From Synergistota bacterium (GTDB lineage: Bacteria; Synergistota; Synergistia; Synergistales; Synergistaceae), in the NCBI GenBank assembly GCA_023450745.1, contig JAEXGR010000038.1, positions 1 through 54,030 of the forward strand: a stretch of 54,030 nucleotides of DNA. The letters are read 5' to 3'. Numbering within the stretch: position 1 is the first letter of the stretch; every line of letters begins with the position of its first letter. This document shows positions 51,543 to 54,030 of this stretch, in pieces. Below the pieces are notes generated by a model. The model searched no databases. It was not told where the DNA came from and was given only the letters and a program-made list of their open reading frames with translations. A program made the translations under genes and the position numbers.

Positions 51543-52718
51543 TTAGGAGGCCGGCGGCAAAGCCCTGACGCTTTTGGCGGCGAAGAGCGCGGCGGCCGTC
51601 AGCGCGAGCAGCAGGCTGAAGACCATAAATCCCTCCGTCATGCCGAAACGCCGGCCGCCAAAGCTCCAGAGCAGCGGGCCGAGAAAGTATCCGATGCCCC
51701 AAAAGAAGTAATAGGCTCCCGAGATGGTGCCCTTTAGGCGGTCCGGCGCGCGTTCGTTGAGGAAGGCCATCGAGGCGACGTAAAAGCCCCCCAGCGAGCC
51801 GGCGGCAAAACCCACGCAGAGAATGGCGGAGACCCTCGCGACATAGGGGAAAATTCCCCAGGCAAGCGCCGTCGAAAGCAGCCCGGCGATGATGAAGGGG
51901 CGTCTGCCGTAACGGTCGGAGAGCGTACCGTAGAGTATCTGCAGCAGGAAGATGAATACATAGCTGGCGGTGAAGATCATGCCTGTTTCGATCAGGCTGA
52001 AACTCCTCTCGGTGATGAACCAGGCGGGCGCTACGGCAAAAACCAGCCCCTGCCCGCAGCCGTAGAGAAAGATGCCAAATAGCGTCACGCGCATTGGCAG
52101 ATCCGCGAGCAGCGCGAAGGCCTTTCTGATCTCAAGCTTGCCCGCGGCGGCCGCGCCCCGTTTGTTGTTTTCCACCATGAAAAAGATGATGAAAATCGAA
52201 ATCAGGCAGAGGCCGCTGTAAAACAAAAAGCCCAGCTCCCCCGACATCAGGGCGCCGGGACAGATAAGGCGCAGGGCCGGCCCCGCCGCGAGCCCGGCGT
52301 ACATCGCCGCGCTGTAAACGCCGATCATCCGCCCTTTGCGCTCCGGATAGGCAATCGCGATGAGCGCGGAGGCCATCGCCCAGAGCGGAATCTCCCCCGC
52401 GCCCTGGAGCGCGCGGCCCCAAAATATCGGCATACTGGAGGCGGCGAAATAAAAGAGAAGTCCCGAGAGCGCCATCAGGAGATAGCCGAAGAGCAGGAAG
52501 GGTTTGACGCCGAACCTGTCCGAAAGGCTGCCGAAGGGCACTTGAAAAATAATATACGGCAGCCCGTAGCAGGAGGCGAGCAGCCCGACAAGTGAAGAAT
52601 CGCCGCCGCTGAGGTTGATAACGCGCTCCGGCAGGCTCGACATCACGATCCCCACCCCCAGCATCGAAATCGCGGCGGCCGCCGTCAGTCCCGTGAAACT
52701 TTTTGCGCGGCTGTTCAT
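51543..52718 (-). CDS. Major facilitator superfamily transporter
   Basis: The 391-aa protein has twelve membrane helices. It carries the MFS loop motif between helices 2 and 3 (FGSLSDRFGVKPFLLFG) and its repeat between helices 8 and 9 (GTLSDRYGRRPFIIAG), with EIPLWAMASAL and GRALQGAGE in helix 4. It is a drug/metabolite-exporter-like type with no assignable substrate. The gene is enclosed by two inverted copies of the 176-bp element: copy 1 abuts its stop codon and copy 2 lies about 205 bases upstream of its start. Confidence 0.93.
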   Translation of the reverse strand: MNSRAKSFTGLTAAAAISMLGVGIVMSSLPERVINLSGGDSSLVGLLASCYGLPYIIFQVPFGSLSDRFGVKPFLLFGYLLMALSGLLFYFAASSMPIFWGRALQGAGEIPLWAMASALIAIAYPERKGRMIGVYSAAMYAGLAAGPALRLICPGALMSGELGFLFYSGLCLISIFIIFFMVENNKRGAAAAGKLEIRKAFALLADLPMRVTLFGIFLYGCGQGLVFAVAPAWFITERSFSLIETGMIFTASYVFIFLLQILYGTLSDRYGRRPFIIAGLLSTALAWGIFPYVARVSAILCVGFAAGSLGGFYVASMAFLNERAPDRLKGTISGAYYFFWGIGYFLGPLLWSFGGRRFGMTEGFMVFSLLLALTAAALFAAKSVRALPPAS

Positions 52719-52810
52719 GAGGCTACTCTCCCATCAATGATCAAAGTGGAAAACCGTTTGCTTGTCTGAGCCTTATACATCGGAGACGCCGAAACAGAGG
52801 CCCCCAGAAT

Positions 52811-52894
52811 GGCGAGCGCCCCCAGGCGCGCCGGCCGCCGCCCGTGGTCACCAAAATATCCCTACTTGCCAGCGCCAGCGCCTGGAGGCTCGCC
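52811..52894 (-). promoter_or_regulatory. Long inverted repeat in the MFS upstream region
   Basis: GGCGAGC-GCCCCCAGGCGC (52811-52829) pairs with GCGCCTGGAGGCTCGCC (52878-52894), about 15 pairs with small bulges, enclosing about 48 bases. The palindrome GCTCGCCGGCGAGC (52888-52901) overlaps the right arm, so alternative folds exist. On the minus strand it would lie in the MFS leader. Confidence 0.45.
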
Positions 52895-52923
52895 GGCGAG
52901 CGAAAAAAATAAAGTTATGCCAA

Positions 52924-53099
52924 GGAACCGCTGGTTAATTGAAAATAAGCCGAATCATAACCAACGTATGTCCGCTGATTAGATGTGCCAGGCGCTAAAC
53001 GCAGCAGGCCCCAAGCGGCGCGGAGGTGTATATTGATACGTTGGAGCGACGGGCGGGACCCGCTGCGTGACGCAAGTGGCGCATATAATCAATGGTTCC
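52924..53099. mobile_element. MITE-like element, copy 2 (inverted)
   Basis: This 176-bp copy is the reverse complement of copy 1 with about 12 mismatches by hand alignment and no length change. Its right flank is CTAA and its left flank CCAA, consistent with a YTAR duplication that has lost one base. The right end abuts the stop codon of the DapB-like gene exactly. Its outer repeats have decayed slightly (GGAACCGCTGGTTA and ATCAATGGTTCC). Confidence 0.85.
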
Positions 53100-53894
53100 C
53101 TAAACCTTCATTATCTCTCCGAGGCTTCTCACAAACGAGCCGGCCGGCAGCGAGGCGATCTTTTCCGCCGTCATGAAGACGCCGTCCATATAGATATCGC
53201 TCGTATAATCCTGCACATTGATCGTAATTACTTCGTCCTGGCGCGCGAGCGTTATCGTGTGTCCCGAATAGGGGCCGGGCCACGGGAGCCGCTCGGCGAA
53301 AACGGGAACGCCGCATATCTTTGCCCCCAGCACGCCGGGATAACTTTCACGGCTCTTGACGGCGCCGGCGTCGTCTCCGGAAGCGGCGGCGGCCAGCGCG
53401 GCGGCGGTGCCGCTCGGCGCGTTGGCCATCTCGTTCGTATGCTGGTCGATTATCGACACGAAGGGGTAATAGGCGCGCGCTTTCTTAATGAAGTCGGTGA
53501 CGAGAGTGATGCCGAGGCCATAGTTGGGGATTACCGCCCAGCGCAGCCCCTTCGCGGCGACGCCCTCCTTAAAAGGGGCGAGGTCTTCCTCTGTGAGGCC
53601 GGTCGTGCCGATTACCGCGTTCAGGCCGAGATTCAGATAAATTTCCATATTCTTCGCCATCACCGGCGTCGCCGAAAAATCGATCACAACATCCGGCTTG
53701 GCCTTTGCGAGCGCGTCCGCCAGGTCGGCGGAGGCCCTGACGCCAATTTCCCCGATACCGGCGAGAGTGCCAAGGTCCGCGCCCGCCTCGAGGCACCAGC
53801 CGCCGGCAAGCCGAAACTCCTTCTTGCCCGCGATCGTCCTGACGATGACGCGCCCGACATTGCCGGAGGCGCCGGAGAGAAATACGCTTATCAT
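53100..53894 (-). CDS. DapB-like (4-hydroxy-tetrahydrodipicolinate reductase family) protein
   Basis: The 264-aa protein has a dinucleotide-binding N-terminus (SGASGNVGRVIVRTI), the DapB blocks VVIDFSATPVMAKN and AVIGTTGLTEEDL, IPNYGLGITLVTDF (normally ANFSVG) and NAPSGTAAALA. In authentic DapB the residues before PSGT read H-H-R-H-K-x-D-x. Here only the first His remains (His152) and the catalytic Lys position is Met156. The protein may thus be an off-function relative. ATG 53894 was chosen because GAGGAGG lies upstream. No other lysine-pathway gene is nearby. Confidence 0.8.
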   Translation of the reverse strand: MISVFLSGASGNVGRVIVRTIAGKKEFRLAGGWCLEAGADLGTLAGIGEIGVRASADLADALAKAKPDVVIDFSATPVMAKNMEIYLNLGLNAVIGTTGLTEEDLAPFKEGVAAKGLRWAVIPNYGLGITLVTDFIKKARAYYPFVSIIDQHTNEMANAPSGTAAALAAAASGDDAGAVKSRESYPGVLGAKICGVPVFAERLPWPGPYSGHTITLARQDEVITINVQDYTSDIYMDGVFMTAEKIASLPAGSFVRSLGEIMKV

Positions 53895-53930
53895 GATAAA
53901 ACCCCTCCTCGTATAATTAAGTTGTGCAGA

Positions 53931-53956
53931 ACAAGGCAACAAGTTTCGTTGCTTGT
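53931..53956 (-). promoter_or_regulatory. Inverted repeat upstream of the DapB-like gene
   Basis: ACAAGGCAAC pairs with GTTGCTTGT (one bulged base) around AAGTTTC. It lies about 37 bases before the DapB-like start and could be an operator or a leader hairpin. Confidence 0.4.
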
Positions 53957-54030
53957 ACAATGCATGCAGACGCTGTGGACTGGTATTTCCTCCTACCGCT
54001 TGACGGTTTACAAAAGGCTCCAGCCACGGC

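Noticed and set aside
1..54030. Search for tRNA, rRNA and CRISPR arrays
   Set aside because: No cloverleaf with a TTCRA-type T-loop, no rRNA segments and no regularly spaced direct repeats were seen on reading; small RNAs could be missed without computation.

Overview
The window is a chromosomal segment of a high-GC, diderm, anaerobe-like bacterium. The diderm cell plan is shown by a TolC-family outer-membrane protein with an ABC exporter, an autotransporter ending in Phe, and a lipoprotein. Gene content (tripartite tricarboxylate transporter, M29-type aminopeptidase, threonine aldolase, GntR/FCD regulators, a SufBC-only Fe-S system, a gerM-rph-rdgB cluster) would fit Synergistota such as Cloacibacillus or Synergistes. 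That assignment is an inference from gene style; no rRNA is present to test it.

Layout. 1-1940 is decayed accessory DNA: the 3' end of a saccharopine-dehydrogenase-like gene, a strong terminator, an internally deleted IS66-family element with both terminal repeats still readable, and a scrap of a tyrosine recombinase. 1942-6233 holds an orphan ParB-like protein, a gamma-glutamyltransferase-family enzyme and an RclA-like flavin disulfide reductase. 6491-11512 is a catabolic/transport module: a GntR/FCD regulator divergent from an M29/NicX-like metalloenzyme, followed by an AT-richer tctC-tctB-tctA cluster with a 16-bp perfect hairpin between tctC and tctB.

11543-23214 is core-like: a small UPF0178 operon on the minus strand, then a tightly packed plus-strand run (YfcE-type phosphoesterase, GAF protein, PHP phosphatase, threonine aldolase, PmbA/TldE, amidase, GerMN protein, RNase PH, RdgB), secG, a nicotinate phosphoribosyltransferase and rplM-rpsI. 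23446-32174 is surface/accessory in character: a secreted choloylglycine-hydrolase-like enzyme, a 61-nt near-perfect palindrome, a run of ten G, a 935-aa autotransporter, a minimal SufC-SufB pair, and a lipoprotein joining a leukocidin-like pore-former region to a BACON domain. 32652-46996 carries corA, a five-gene MFP/ABC/ABC/permease/TolC exporter, two EamA transporters, a membrane diguanylate cyclase, an HD protein with mnmA, a LysR regulator and a second GntR/FCD regulator. 47012-53894 has a P-type ATPase, a secreted protein, a DUF486 protein, an MFS transporter and a divergent DapB-like reductase.

The clearest unannotated structure is a pair of 176-bp MITE-like elements in inverted orientation (51367-51542 and 52924-53099). 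They flank the MFS gene and abut stop codons exactly. Their flanks suggest an IS5-type YTAR target, and the insertion between the DUF486 and MFS genes appears to have split two overlapping stop codons without damaging either gene. Other leads are the pore-former/BACON lipoprotein, the poly-G tract and palindrome upstream of the autotransporter, and a DapB-like protein lacking the usual catalytic Lys.
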